Positions 11,969-22,646 of a DNA stretch of 64,000 nt are shown piece by piece. The notes beneath the pieces were generated by a model. The model was not told where the DNA came from and searched no databases. It saw nothing but the letters and a program-made list of their open reading frames with translations. The position numbers and the translations under genes were made by a program. The stretch spans positions 310,001 to 374,000 of the forward strand of contig VJWM01000151.1 of NCBI GenBank assembly GCA_010909165.1, in the 5' to 3' direction. Each line of letters opens with the position of its first letter. Positions within the stretch are counted from its first letter, which is position 1. This DNA is from Anthoceros angustus. Taxonomy: Eukaryota > Streptophyta > Anthocerotopsida > Anthocerotales > Anthocerotaceae.

Positions 11969-12388
11969 CTAGTGGATGAAGCATACAGAGATATCCAAGC
12001 GTAAGCAGCACACATGTGTTAGGTTTCCTTTCCTTACCGCGTACAGGCGTTTTCCACACAAAGGGCACAGCTGACTCCTGAAGGCACACACACTGCAGCC
12101 TCTGGACCCACGGCGCCTGGCTCTGTCCACTTCTATGTCGTCAAAGGCTTGGTCAGCAGCTGCAGCAGCTCTTTCCACAGATTCTTCAACAAGCAGAGCT
12201 TGCTGCCTGGCCATCTCTGCCCGCTTCACATCCAGCAGTTTCTCCATCTCGGCAAGCGTTGCAAACACGGCTTCCACCTGATCAGCTAGCAGAGGAGCAG
12301 TGGGAGGTCCTCCGAGAGCACGAGCTCTGCGACGAGGGACGCTCGCCACCTCATCCTCCTCATCAGTTGAGTTGGGCTCAGGATCCAA
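11969..12388 (-). CDS. unknown coiled-coil ORF, antisense within the copia 3' region
   Basis: A 139-residue open frame with an acidic start (NSTDEEDEVA), then a helix rich in Ala, Glu and Leu (LADQVEAVFATLAEMEKLLD, KRAEMARQQALLVEE) that should form a coiled coil, then a Cys pair region (SVCAFRSQLCPLCGK). It lies between the copia RNase H and its LTR, on the opposite strand. I do not recognise it; it could be a captured gene fragment or a gag-like piece. A second open stretch (12437-12637, minus) may be upstream coding sequence in another frame. Confidence 0.3.
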   Translation of the reverse strand: MDPEPNSTDEEDEVASVPRRRARALGGPPTAPLLADQVEAVFATLAEMEKLLDVKRAEMARQQALLVEESVERAAAAADQAFDDIEVDRARRRGSRGCSVCAFRSQLCPLCGKRLYAVRKGNLTHVCCLRLDISVCFIH

Positions 12389-12816
12389 ATTTGTGATGCT
12401 TGGCTTTGATGCCCGGAGAATTTCGAGGATTCAAGGTCACCATTGGAGCGCTGGGGTTTCGACGAGAGTGGTCACCAGGAGCCTGATGGTTGGGAGCTGG
12501 ACAGTGCGCTGGGTTTCCTCTCCGTCCGCGCGCGCCCGCGCCCGCCGGCCACCGACATCGGGCGCCGCTTGTTTTCGCCAGGCCGCGCTTAGGAGCCATT
12601 GCCGCAGAGTCAGACAGAGCTCGAGCGAAGTCTTCATCTGCCGCGGTTTGCCATTGCTTTAGGGTGAAGCATGCGCAGCTTTAAGAAGACCGTAAATGGA
12701 GCTCCATGTGTCTCGCATTTAGGTTCGGTCGAGTAGCTCGAGCGTAATGTTACGCGATGATGCTCAGTACCTTCTGCCTATGGTCATTTATATAAGCCAT
12801 CAAGGTTTAGTGGGAG

Positions 12817-12977
12817 TGTTAGGAATATGAAACCTTAGCATAGCTTATATAGTTATCTAGTTTACTCAAGTTAAGTCATTAACCCAAGAGTCACCAGTTT
12901 TGTATTTAAAGAGACATCATTCACAATTTTATTAATTCAATGCTTTTTGTCTAAGCACGCTTCCGCGTTTATCAACA
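12817..12977 (+). mobile_element. copia 3' LTR (161 bp), with polypurine tract
   Basis: Begins TGTTAGGAATATGAAACC directly after a purine-rich run (AGTGGGAG) and ends TTTATCAACA, the TG...CA form of a copia LTR. A TATA-like GTATTTAAAGAG lies inside. It sits about 1 kb downstream of the RNase H block on the same strand. No matching 5' LTR is seen in the window. Confidence 0.6.
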
Positions 12978-13423
12978 AGGTGCGGCGTGTGCTGGCAAGA
13001 GGGGAGGAATCCTCCCGTTCTGGAGGAAACCCTGCTTTCAGGTGGCACCCGTTTTCATCCCCGAACGCCAGCGCTTGGTTTTCGAAGGGGGAGGTGGGGA
13101 TCCGAGTTCTTGTGCGCGAGCCTGGAGGGGGAGTGGACACCTTCTCCGAGAACCCGGCAGATGAGGAACCGCGAGATATCTCTCGTGACCTACAGATGGC
13201 TGGGGAGGAGCTGACGGCAGCCAAGAGGAACCTTCGCAGCTTCAGGCCCTACCTCGCAGTGAAGGCTGAAAATCGGGAGCTTTCCCAGGAGGAGAAGGAG
13301 GCCGAAGATGCAGTGTGGTCTGCGAGGCGGCGACAGAGGGAGCTGGCCCTTGTGATGGCAGCAGCAGAAACTGCTGCCAAAGCACTGGCAGGAAGGAGCT
13401 CGCGGAAGACCCAGCCGTGCTAA
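12947..13423 (+). CDS. unknown coiled-coil ORF beginning in the LTR end
   Basis: A 158-residue open frame. Its second half, with QMAGEELTAAKRNLRSF, ELSQEEKEAEDAVW and ELALVMAAAETAAKALAG, is strongly helical and charged. It starts inside the LTR, so the annotated start may be an accident and the true exon may begin later. No family recognised; a gag-like or other repeat protein fragment is the simplest reading. Confidence 0.3.
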   Translation: MSKHASAFINKVRRVLARGEESSRSGGNPAFRWHPFSSPNASAWFSKGEVGIRVLVREPGGGVDTFSENPADEEPRDISRDLQMAGEELTAAKRNLRSFRPYLAVKAENRELSQEEKEAEDAVWSARRRQRELALVMAAAETAAKALAGRSSRKTQPC

Positions 13424-14370
13424 CGTGCCACACAGGCATGCTGCAGTTTTTTCCTCCTCTGGATGCCTTTGTATGCTTGCGCAGCTTGGTCTTGTGCATG
13501 ATGAGTCAAGTGCATTGGTGGCGCATGCTGTGTTCGTGGACGGGAGGTGTACAACAGAGATTAGGATTTTCGGATAAGTTTTGGGTAGGCACATGAGACA
13601 TTTTAAAGCTTTCCTTTGTTCACATAGGAACTTTCTTAGTTATGTGGGATCGAGTTGAGGGTGAGCTCAAGGAGCCCATGGACTTATGTTCACGCCTCTT
13701 GGATTGTGTGTGAGGTTGCTTGGGATGTTTGGATCACCATGCATTCGACATTGTCCGTCTTCGCCCATTAGACGGGTTGCTTATCGCATGTATGCGTAGA
13801 CAGCGTGAACTGCCACCAAGTGGATAAGTAAGCCTTTCCGAAAGGCAAGAGGAGGGGCTGCCCGGACGTCCGGCTACCAAGAAGCTAATGAAACGGATGT
13901 TACTTCCTTGCTCCTTATGCTTATTCCATACGATTCGAGTGTGTACAAGTGGATATGTTGGTTTGAAATTACTAGGATATTTATACTCAAATTCGAGCCT
14001 GCCCTTGAACACGATTTTTAAATAAGATTGGCGGTGTTGCCCGAACCGATGTATAAAATAGCCTTCAGTCATTATTGTTGGTCAAGGGCGGGTTTGGAAC
14101 GAGGCATATATTGATTACTAACGGTACAAATGTGCCGATTAAAATAAATTGCCCGATGTGGCTGGATTTCAAAAAAAACAAATAAAAAGGCTTTTTTTTC
14201 AACCAGTTCAATCCCAAGGAGCTTCGAAAGGTGGTCCGCTGGCATGAGGAACCAAGAAAGGTGCTTTTCACAAAGGTGGGCCCATCGAAGAGTGTGTTTT
14301 TGGGTCTTGTTTGGGTGCAAACCCTTAAAAGAGGGTTCCGTTTTCATTTTAGAGGTCACAGTTGGCCTAA
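13424..14370. other. no gene seen
   Basis: Only short ORFs on both strands, without recognisable motifs. Base composition falls from GC-rich to AT-rich towards 14200. A homopolymer-rich stretch (AAAAAAAACAAATAAAAAGG, TTTTTTTTC) lies at 14170-14200. It may be the 5' flank or a lost upstream part of the SWIM-type transposase remnant that follows. Confidence 0.4.
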
Positions 14371-15446
14371 ATGACCTCGGTCTCTAAAAAGTGGAGCCTG
14401 TCTCTACTTCTCAGGAGACCTTGTTGTCAGATCATGTACGTTCAAGGGGGACAGACAAGGGCGGACTCAGTGGCTTTAGGAAAGGAGCTTCTTCTAGAAT
14501 TTTACAACAAATGGAGCCGAACACAGTGGCAATTCGTGGACTACATGCAACATACTTGGGAAGGCCAACTAGGTGAGTGTGTTCGTTGTCATGTTCTTGA
14601 AGAGTCTGCAAGTTTGTGCAATTCAACTATTATTCTTATGCCCTTTTCGTCCTTCCAGATATGTTCTTGAAGGCCGCTCGCACAATGCCTCATGCAGGAC
14701 AAGACTGCGCTTCCTCCATTGAAGCGTGGCATAGATTCTTGAAGGAAAGGTTAGCTTACTCAAAAGTGGGGATTCATGGTCGCCGAGTTGATTGGTTGCT
14801 TCATCAATTATGTTTTGTGGTGGCTACTCACTTTTGGTACCAAAACCATTGTAAGGAGGGAGGGTATGTGGTCAATACCAAGGTGAACAATATTGCATAC
14901 GGCTGCAAATGATATCTCGAGAGGACATGGTGTCCCTCCCAACGGAGCCATACGGTGTGGCTAAGTGTATGTCCACATCGATCCTTGAAGGCAACTTATG
15001 TGATTGACAATCCGATGTCTATGTGGGCAACTTGCAACTGTCCACAAGGACAACAAGCATTTTTATGCAAGTATGTCGTGAAAGTCCAGCAGATGCTTGG
15101 AGTCTTTGCCCATACATTAGTCCTTGGTCGCAAGTTTGCAGCTACCAATGGCAAGGTGGGGGAGGAAGTGGACACAACATTGCCATTGAGTTGTCTTCAG
15201 TGTACAGAGGGTGGTGAAATGTCAACCTTGCTAGCTTCATTGGATGAGTACTGCACACCAAGTGTACCACCGAGGGTTCAATCTTGCAAGTCCCGCTTTC
15301 AAGAATTGAAGGAAAAGAAGATGGCAAGTGTGGAGGAAGGGTGCAAGGAGTTGTGGGATTGTGTGTACATGAATGATGGCATTGTATTCGAGGCTGACGT
15401 GCTTGTTCAGAAAACGTTACTAGCTGTCAAGGAGCTGATAGCATAG
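14371..15446 (+). pseudogene. SWIM-finger transposase-like gene remnant (MULE/FAR1 type), two exons
   Basis: The first exon (to 14572) ends CAACTAG|GTGAGT. The intron is 14573-14658 and ends CCTTCCAG. Splicing keeps the frame (EGQL-DMFLKAARTMP). The second exon then reads as one frame to TAG at 15446, apart from a single TGA at 14910. Its hallmark is MWATCNCPQGQQ...LCKYVVKV, matching the C-x-C-x(n)-C-x-H SWIM zinc finger of Mutator-like transposases, but with Tyr where His is expected. The stop and the altered zinc ligand say it is inactive. The upstream DDE catalytic region is not visible in this window, so this is only the C-terminal half. The MULE versus other SWIM-transposase assignment is inference. 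Confidence 0.6.
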
Positions 15447-16400
15447 ATGGAGGAAACTACTGGTCACAGTGAGCGCCCCCCACTACAAGCTTTCCAGCCA
15501 GTAGGAGGCCCAAGCAACAAGGCTAGGCTTAAACCCTTCTTCTCTCCTCCAAAAAAGAAGAAGAAGAAGGTAACTTGGAATGTAGGAGGAAGCAAGGAGA
15601 ATGCGTAGAGTACATTGGAAGACATCTTCAGGGCCTTAGTGTTTGTGTTAGACATAAACCTTGATATGGTCAATTTTTTGGACAAGTGAACCAGATCAAA
15701 CCTGTCACCACTGCACATCGATTGTAAAAAATACATTCTTCACAAAGCATATACAATTTAGGTTTTTATATTATACTTGTCTCTTTGTAGTTATCGCAAA
15801 AGCCTTGGTTTGGTGGTCGGGCTAGGCGTCTGCGTGTAGGACGTCCCGGTCTCAATCCAACTAACTTGCATTTTGTGTGTCGGACTGTTCAACACATGTT
15901 TAGCCATGTTCACCCGGCGGTAACCCTTGTTGGGTTTGGCGTCACCCGGGTTGCCCTTGTTGGGTCTGACGTGACCCGGGTTGCCGGTGGCATACACAGG
16001 TATATACATATTCATATGGCACATTGAGAGGTATGGACTACATGGTCATGCCCGCTCTGCACGAGGGAGTCAGCGGGCCCCGCACCTGGCCACCTGATTT
16101 TTACCTGGGGTCGTGTACGCGGGAAGGTCCGGAGTAGGCCACTCCGGACTAAACTCCGGAGTAGAACACGATAAGTCTGCCGGGAAAGGTTACTTTGGAA
16201 AAGGGATGGAGCGTAATAGGCAAGGGGGCCACGTGTATGGTGCTGAGAGGAGGACTGCATGCAGGCATCGAAGGGCATGGAAGGACATGAGGGGTTGTCG
16301 GCCGTGTGTGAACCACGACCCAAGGACATGCGCCAAGAAGGCGGCGCGTAAGGCTAGAGTACACGGCGTGACTCGAGCGAGTTCACGGTAGCAAAGGACG
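15447..16400. other. gene-free stretch with A/AG-rich tracts
   Basis: Contains an (AAG)n-like purine run at 15549-15570 and the decapeptide-like tandem repeat at 15918-15985. Near 16120-16165 are nested ACTCCGGA/TCCGGAGT palindromes that recur at 26530-26560 and 28270-28340. No gene recognised. Confidence 0.5.
15918..15985. repeat. tandem repeat, period about 31 bp, just over 2 units
   Basis: Units share CCCTTGTTGGGT(T/C)TG(G/A)CGT and end in ACCCGGG. Read on the minus strand they spell NPGxxxPNKG repeats inside a short open frame (15791-16024). That may be chance or the remains of a repetitive protein. Confidence 0.65.
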
Positions 16401-17601
16401 CCTTCCCGCCGCCCGCTATTCCCGACGCCCGACGCCGAGAAGGCCATTCTCTCGACCGACTTCTCAGCAGTTTTCGTGGTCACTCGCACTCAGGCATCTT
16501 GCTCTCTAGCGCTTCCTCTTCCGACGCCCAAGCGTATCACCGAGCGGCCATCGCCTTCGAACTGCACACTCCTCGCTTTGGAACTTGGCGGGAGTATCCT
16601 TGCCCACCATCCCTCAGCAGCGGATCAGCCGAAGCGCAAGCATGGGACCCAAGAAGGCGGCGGAGGTTTGGGAGCCCTGGCGCTTGGTAGAGAAGAACAT
16701 CGTCACAAGGCGCTATCCAGATTTCGGGCCCTAGCTGGCTGAGGCGGAGGAGCTGGTGCAGGAGTGGCACTTAGACATTTTTCGGGCGGTATGGACTTTT
16801 GATAGCGTGGCGTTGGTTCGGGAATATGCCCGGAAGATGTTGGCGGCAGCCACCAAATCCGTCCACTCTAAGAGCTTGCGAGAGGACCCGAGGAGGTGGA
16901 GGTCCTTAGGGCGGTCTATGATCGCCCAGCAAAGGAAGTAGGGGGCGTAGTGACGGAGCCCTTAAAGGTGAAGGGGAAGGTGGAGGCCATGAAGGTAGTG
17001 CTCCTGAGTCCGGAGACGCAGCGGTCCTCTAACGGGTGGCTCATGTCGGACCTACTAGACCAACGAGTGAGGGCAGTGGCGTAGATTATCGTCCACTGGA
17101 ACATGCTCACCAAGGTAGACCACTGTGGGATGTAAACTCGTGTCGTGGGACACGGTGAGGTCCACATTTACCCTCAATGTCGTTGTAGTCCTGGGATTCG
17201 CTCCCAAGGGAATGGTTTGTGCCAAAAGACGCTATCTTCTATCACTACCAACTTTTGCCTAAGCCTAGACTGGACCGCTACCACTTCTCGCACCTATCTA
17301 CTCCACTACGACTACCTCCTGTCTTATTTAACTACCACGGATCTAACTTCCCGACCGCAAATCTCGTTCCACGACCCCCGTTCCGGAGCCACTACCACGG
17401 TGACTCTCACCACTACCGGGTAGTTGCTACAACCACCGAGGTGGGTCCCACACCAAACCCTAGCAACTCATCTCAAGGCGCCATGCTACCGGGATCCTCC
17501 ACACGGGGCCACGCTCATGATCGTGTTATTCGCACTCCACACTTCATACAAGACTGATTCCTAGGGACCAAAGTTCCTAGGATACCTCACATCCGCTCCT
17601 A

Positions 17602-17621
17602 ACACACACACACACACACAC
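17602..17621. repeat. (CA)n microsatellite
   Basis: Ten uninterrupted AC dinucleotides. Confidence 0.95.
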
Positions 17622-17820
17622 GTAAAAGGCGCCACACCCACACGATTTCCACCAGAAACGTTGTTTCCCTTGTGCACTTTCCACTGCAAGCACCGGTTCG
17701 AGTTTCACAAACCACACACACAACTCTTCACTGTTAACGTCCCAACTCGCTCTCCTTCTCTTTCCACTCGCGATCTCACACCTCGCAACGCGTACAGCAT
17801 TTGATCTCCCCTTCACCCGA

Positions 17821-17851
17821 TCTCTTCTCTCCCTCTCTCTCTCTCTTCCTC
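17821..17851. repeat. CT-rich low-complexity tract
   Basis: Pyrimidine run of mostly CT dinucleotides (TCTCTCTCTC core). Confidence 0.85.
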
Positions 17852-18408
17852 AATTCGCCCGCAGGCTTCCAACCATCCACTCAAACACTCTCTGATTTCG
17901 GAACACAACTGTTAGGATCAAGGGTGAAGGAAGAAAGAATCCTTAAAGAGAGTGTATGAGTTACATGACAAGAAAGAACCACTAAGTCAGCAAGCCGCAT
18001 AACCATCTTATTGTCATAGAGATCCATTGACCGCAGCAAGCAGCCACGAGCAAGCTCCACCCGCCGCCAATCCCTTGGTTTCCTCCTCCGTTGTCGCAAA
18101 TTGCTCCATCACCTCCTTCCCTGCCATGGAGCAAGCTCGACCACCCCTAGGAGCTGCCTCGACACCACCTCACCAATCGGACGTCTCCAACCAGCCATAG
18201 GTAACGTGGGGATCTCAACCAGGAGTTATCTATTGTGGAGGGCAAAAGTTGCCCCTCTTATACATCGGCCGGGCCGTCCTGTTTCCCCCCAGATTTCCAG
18301 ATCCTAAAAAAAGCTAAGGGGACGCGCCCACAATTCTAAGCGATCTTAGGTCCAGTGGGGCATCCTACCCAAATTTCATTCCTAGGATGCTACCACCTAT
18401 TGCCTACG

Positions 18409-18702
18409 CTATCCGCGCGCCCTCCCCCGACTCGTCCGCCTGGCCCTTCGTCCTCCATCGCCGCCGCCACGAGCCCTCCTGCCACGCCGCTGATCTGACG
18501 GGTTTTCCCACAGGACTTCCACCTCACTGTCACTGCTGGACGTCCTAATTGAGGGCATACCCTGCCCCGGAGCTTCCGCCTCTTCCGCTTGCCGCCTATT
18601 GCTGAGGATTACCACCGGTTCCTCATCCACCCAAGCCTGGACCTCCTCTTCACTCAACTCCTCCAAGGTCGCCTCCGCATAATAGGGGGCCAATCCCCAC
18701 AC
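18409..18702 (-). CDS. unknown acidic/arginine-rich ORF, gag-like debris
   Basis: 97 open residues with an acidic helix (LEELSEEEVQAWVDEEPVVI), a Ser/Asp/Glu run and then an Arg/Gly-rich tail (RRGRRARGGGDGGRRAR). The acidic-to-basic layout is common in retroelement gag and nucleic-acid-binding debris. No definite family. It lies at the start of the 10-kb GC-rich gene-free region and is probably not a host gene. Confidence 0.25.
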   Translation of the reverse strand: MWGLAPYYAEATLEELSEEEVQAWVDEEPVVILSNRRQAEEAEAPGQGMPSIRTSSSDSEVEVLWENPSDQRRGRRARGGGDGGRRARRTSRGRARG

Positions 18703-18765
18703 TCTGGCGCAGTGGTAGAAGTATGCACTGGGTCCTCACTTGCGAGGTAGGACCCGATCCTCCTA
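18698..18765 (+). repeat. tRNA-derived SINE head (A and B boxes)
   Basis: A-box-like TGGCGCAGTGG at 18705 and B-box-like GGACCCGATCC at 18750. Their spacing (45 bases) and order are as in a tRNA gene. The region between could form a degenerate anticodon arm. The acceptor stem does not pair, so this is a pol III-type SINE head rather than a working tRNA gene. Confidence 0.5.
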
Positions 18766-19148
18766 TTTCCACACGCACATGGACAAGGAAGTTAAGCACG
18801 CTGCTCCCCATTCACATATAGACCAGCACGTAAGTTTCCTCATCCATGTGCCGAACATAATAGGACCTCCGCAGTGAGGTGCTTACCCTCCTCCCGTAGA
18901 CTACACCGTTGCTCGGTCCATGTCCTCGCCGCCGCCACGAGCCCTCCCGCCGCCCATTGCCGCTTCGCTACCACGGTAGTGGTCTCCACGACTGTTGGTC
19001 CAAAGAGCCCGGTAGGTGTTTCACCACCTTGGTCGGTCCTTCCTCAGAGTGCCTTCCACTACCCCGGCCGTAGTCCCGCCACCTCGCCTCTTCTTTTTCT
19101 CGTTCGCCACGTGCCTCATCCTTCCCCTGCTTATACTGCTCCGCCACC

Positions 19149-19550
19149 TTATGGACCTTCTCCACCGAGGCCGCCTCGCCTCCGGGCTCGCAACAACTCC
19201 CCGCATCTCCCGGTTTGACTCGTGGGCATCCTTGATTTGAGCCATGAGCGCCTCGCCGACTCCATGGCCTGCAGCCTTCTCCCGGCCCCGCACAAATCCT
19301 CCTGCTTGATTCTTATCTCCTCTAAGGCCCGCTTGTCTTCCTCCAGCTTGCTTATACCGGCTTCTCCTTCACAAACCCGGCCTTCACCACTTCCTCCCGC
19401 CCGCCTTGCACACCGAGCCATGTGAGAGCCAAGGCCGCTTGGTCCAACAAATCCGCTTGGGCGGATCATCGGCGTCGCCTCAGAATTCCACCGCGCGGCC
19501 CTGCACGCCATCCTCCGTCCGAGCACCTTCCTTCCCAACAAAGTGCGCAC
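19149..19550 (-). CDS. unknown coiled-coil ORF, probably retroelement debris
   Basis: 133 residues containing a charged helix (ISKLEEDKRALEEIRIKQED, then RRLQAMESARRSWLKSRM). It is one of several such minus-strand frames in the region. No family recognised and no support for expression. Confidence 0.2.
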   Translation of the reverse strand: MRTLLGRKVLGRRMACRAARWNSEATPMIRPSGFVGPSGLGSHMARCARRAGGSGEGRVCEGEAGISKLEEDKRALEEIRIKQEDLCGAGRRLQAMESARRSWLKSRMPTSQTGRCGELLRARRRGGLGGEGP

Positions 19551-22319
19551 TCACCACCTGGCGGCCCACCTGCTGCTGGAGTCCCTTGAAAATCTCTTCC
19601 CATGCCGAGGAGGGGTCCGCCTCGAGGTCGCCCCTAATTCCTCCTGGCCGGCTCATCCGTGCATCCAAGTCAAGAAATTATCTTCCTGACCGCGCCTCTT
19701 CCTCCGCCACCTCCTGCTTGGCTTTCATTTTCTTTGCTTTCTCGTAGCGCACCCGCCGACTGGTGACGCTGGCCCACCTTCACTTTTTCACTGCCCCGCC
19801 ACTCCGGTCTTCCTCTTCTTGCCGGTAGAAATTTCCTTCTCTTCCTCGAATCGCCTGCCATGGACTCCCACCGTCCGATTCCTCCTCAATTTCCTCCTTA
19901 GGCTCCTCCGCTTCCACTTCACCTCCCGACGGCTTCCACATATGAAGGAGGCCACAATTTCTACCTCCGGCAATTAGCATGCGCATAAAGATGAACTAGG
20001 AATGGTGAAATTAGAGAGGCCGGGGTAGGAGAAATCGATTCAACCTTTCTTCACTCAACTTCTCAAAGAGGATTCGTCTCAATCGATTTTCGCCTTGACA
20101 ACTTCATGGAGGAACAACGAAGTGGTCGACAAATAATCCCGCTTTGTGTCAGAGGAAGCAGAAGCCATCCGCTGCACTCCATTAACCGTGGCTGCTGCAA
20201 TTCTCGCGCCACCAACCATTGGGTTCCCGGATTACGCCCGCCTCACTGTGGCGGCCGCCACTGTGCTCCTTTCCGAGAAGGTTCCATCACCAAACCCCCG
20301 CCTCCTCCTTCCCGCCCATACACTTCCCTAACCAATGCCAGTCCCAACTCGAGGTTTTGCTCTAATTCCCTCGCCGGTTGCTTGTCTTTAGGTGGCGAGC
20401 GACTCGCACTCCCGACCTGTAATTCCACCGCTTCTCCATGAACCCAGCCCGAGCTCCTTCACTGTGCCCCTCGGACTTTCCAATGGTCCATGTTTGGCCA
20501 TTGGGCAAGCGCAATCTCACCGTGGCTTTGGGCGCCATCCTTCCGCAGAGTCCCGCCTCGCCTCAAACGGTGACACTGCCAATCGCGGTGCCTGTGGTTC
20601 CTACCTCCTCAGAAGCTGCCGCCACCGCCTTCCTTCCACAGGGGTTGCGACTTCACCGGTGAGGGTTCGAGGCGGCCTCCACCACGATCGCGCCTCTCGC
20701 CTCCAACCGATCACGGTCCGCCTCGAATGCGAGCCTCGACGACTCACGCCGCCACAGGCCCACTCCTCACTGCCGCCACCTCCACAGCCCGCCGCTTGAA
20801 CGCCTCGTCACCCTACCGGTTTCCTTAGGGTTAAGTTTGGCTTCCCCTACCACTGGTTGTCTTCTACGACCGCTCGCCCACGCCCCAGTCCACAACCCCA
20901 TACTCATTCAGCTACCGCCCGGCTGGGTCGACCCCTAACTCAAGACTGACAAACCCCAAATAACCACCCCCCTACCTCGCATATATAGACCTTGTAGTGG
21001 ATATCTGAGGTCCATGGGCCAAGGAACACCGAGTTTCCGGACCATTTATTATCTAACCTAGGCAATAAAACAAAAAGAACTCCATAGGCCAAGGACATTT
21101 TTACTATGAATATCCTCAACTACCGTCAATCTGACTTATTTTCACACCACTCTTAGCAAAAAAACAAAAAAATTCACTTCAGGGCACATTTTAACAGAGA
21201 TTTCCGAGCCTAGATCGTTTACAACCACCTTGGTGACAATTTGCTGGTTTTCTTGCACGCCCTTCAGAGAGGCAAGAGGGCGGATTGGGGGCGGATCATC
21301 TTCGTCTGTATTGCTCAGTAGTCGAGGAAGTTGAGGAACGAGAGGCCACCCCCGTCGGCGTTGTCCCCGTTTATCGTCCATGTGTGGGGACACCTCAACC
21401 TCCTAAAGGAAGGGGAAGAGGAGTGAGCGCTCCGGAAGGGGCTGGCGACCCTGCCACAGGCGGAGCGGGAGGAAAGAGCACAGGAACCGGAGGGCCGTCG
21501 GCCCAAGGTAAGGCGTACTCAGGAGGACGAGGACTGGGAGAGAATTCCGGACTCCATATGCCTGGAGCGAACCCCCTCTCCACCAAGGGAAGTATGGGAG
21601 GATATTCCCGCTAACACGATATCTTTCGAAGGGGGTGAATATCCGAACCCCCTTCTGTGACATGGAAACCCTCTTAGCACATTCCACACAGTCCCGAAAT
21701 ATGCTTTGCCTCGCTTTCAAGAAAGGTCGACTGCTTTCCAACGAGTAGTTATCATGAAAACCCGCTTCCAACACACAAAGACAACAATCCATGGAAGGCC
21801 GGGCCTTCGCTTTGTTTTTGAGGAAGAGGGAAAATGAGATCATCAATTGCCTCACTACAACGGGTCCAAAAGTTATTACGAACACGTAGAAGAAGCACAT
21901 CTAGGTGCCTATGTAACCAGAACCTACTCTCTATGACTAACTTGTGACTCATCGTGCTAGAGCGACTCAATCCATCACGATGACCAAATTTCAATCCGCC
22001 TCTCGCTCATCAAAGCTATCGCTCGCCCAAAGCCCTTGAGTCTGCCTCCTCCCGCTTTGGTCTTCACCGACGAGCATTCAAAGAAACCACTGCGCTTTCA
22101 AAGAGTCCTTCTCGTTGATACACACCTCCTTTGCCCAGATTGCGCAAGCCCGTGGGCCTCTAATGTCAATTCTTCACAAGATCCGCAAAACCTCATACCC
22201 ATGGATCCGCTAGGAATATATCCGCACACCTCAAGTCGCCTCAATAGAGGGCATGCTAGCGCCTTAAATGGCCGTGCCCATGCGCCCATAAAATCAACAA
22301 GAAGTTTTTCATGCCCCTA

Positions 22320-22410
22320 CAGAACTCGAACCCATGACCTACTCATGCTCATAGTGTTTCCAAACAACAACAACAACAACTTTATTTTATGTCCACTAAG
22401 GATGGAGAAC
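22320..22410 (-). repeat. SINE-like fragment with (AAC)n
   Basis: The minus strand carries GGTCATGGGTTCGAGTTC, which fits a tRNA T-arm/B box, next to a (GTT)5 run and ACATAAAATAAAG. The plus-strand block TTTATTTTATGTCCACTAAGGATGG resembles TTTTATTTAAGTCCACTATGGATGG at 42325, also beside a short trinucleotide run. This suggests one dispersed family. The A box is too close to the B box, so the head is internally deleted. Confidence 0.35.
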
Positions 22411-22530
22411 CATCATATAGAAGTACACGATTTAAAAAGCACACTGGCACGTGAGAAGCGGTCAAACCACTTGAGTAACTATCCTATGTTGAAACACCCT
22501 AGAAGCACTAATTATTTATTTTATCAATGG

Positions 22531-22646
22531 CAGCCCATGTACAAGGCTTGCAGGGGAAGGGCGCCGGCCGGCCGGCGCCCATGTACAAGGCTTGTTGGGG
22601 AAGGGCACCGGTCGGCCAACGTTCTCTTATTGAGCGTTCTCTTATT
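22531..22646. repeat. two short tandem repeats with a 22-bp perfect palindrome
   Basis: A unit starting CCCATGTACAAGGCTTG and ending in GGGGAAGGGC plus a CCGG block occurs twice (from 22533 and 22578). The join forms a perfect palindrome at 22559-22580, GGGCGCCGGCC followed by its mirror. Next, CGTTCTCTTATTGA occurs twice in tandem (22619-22646). Confidence 0.8.

Larger units (their letters stand above)
16401..18400. other. decayed retroelement-like DNA, no intact gene
   Basis: The plus strand at 16640-16940 gives open pieces (one with FRAVWTFDSVALVREYARKM) that resemble gag-type helices, but stops follow quickly. The block CGCTCCCAAGGGAATG at 17200 recurs at 24000, marking a dispersed repeat. 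Contains (CA)n at 17602-17621 and a CT-rich tract at 17821-17851. Confidence 0.4.

Noticed and set aside
18705-18760. working tRNA gene
   Set aside because: A and B boxes fit but the acceptor and T-stem do not pair, so a SINE head is the better call.
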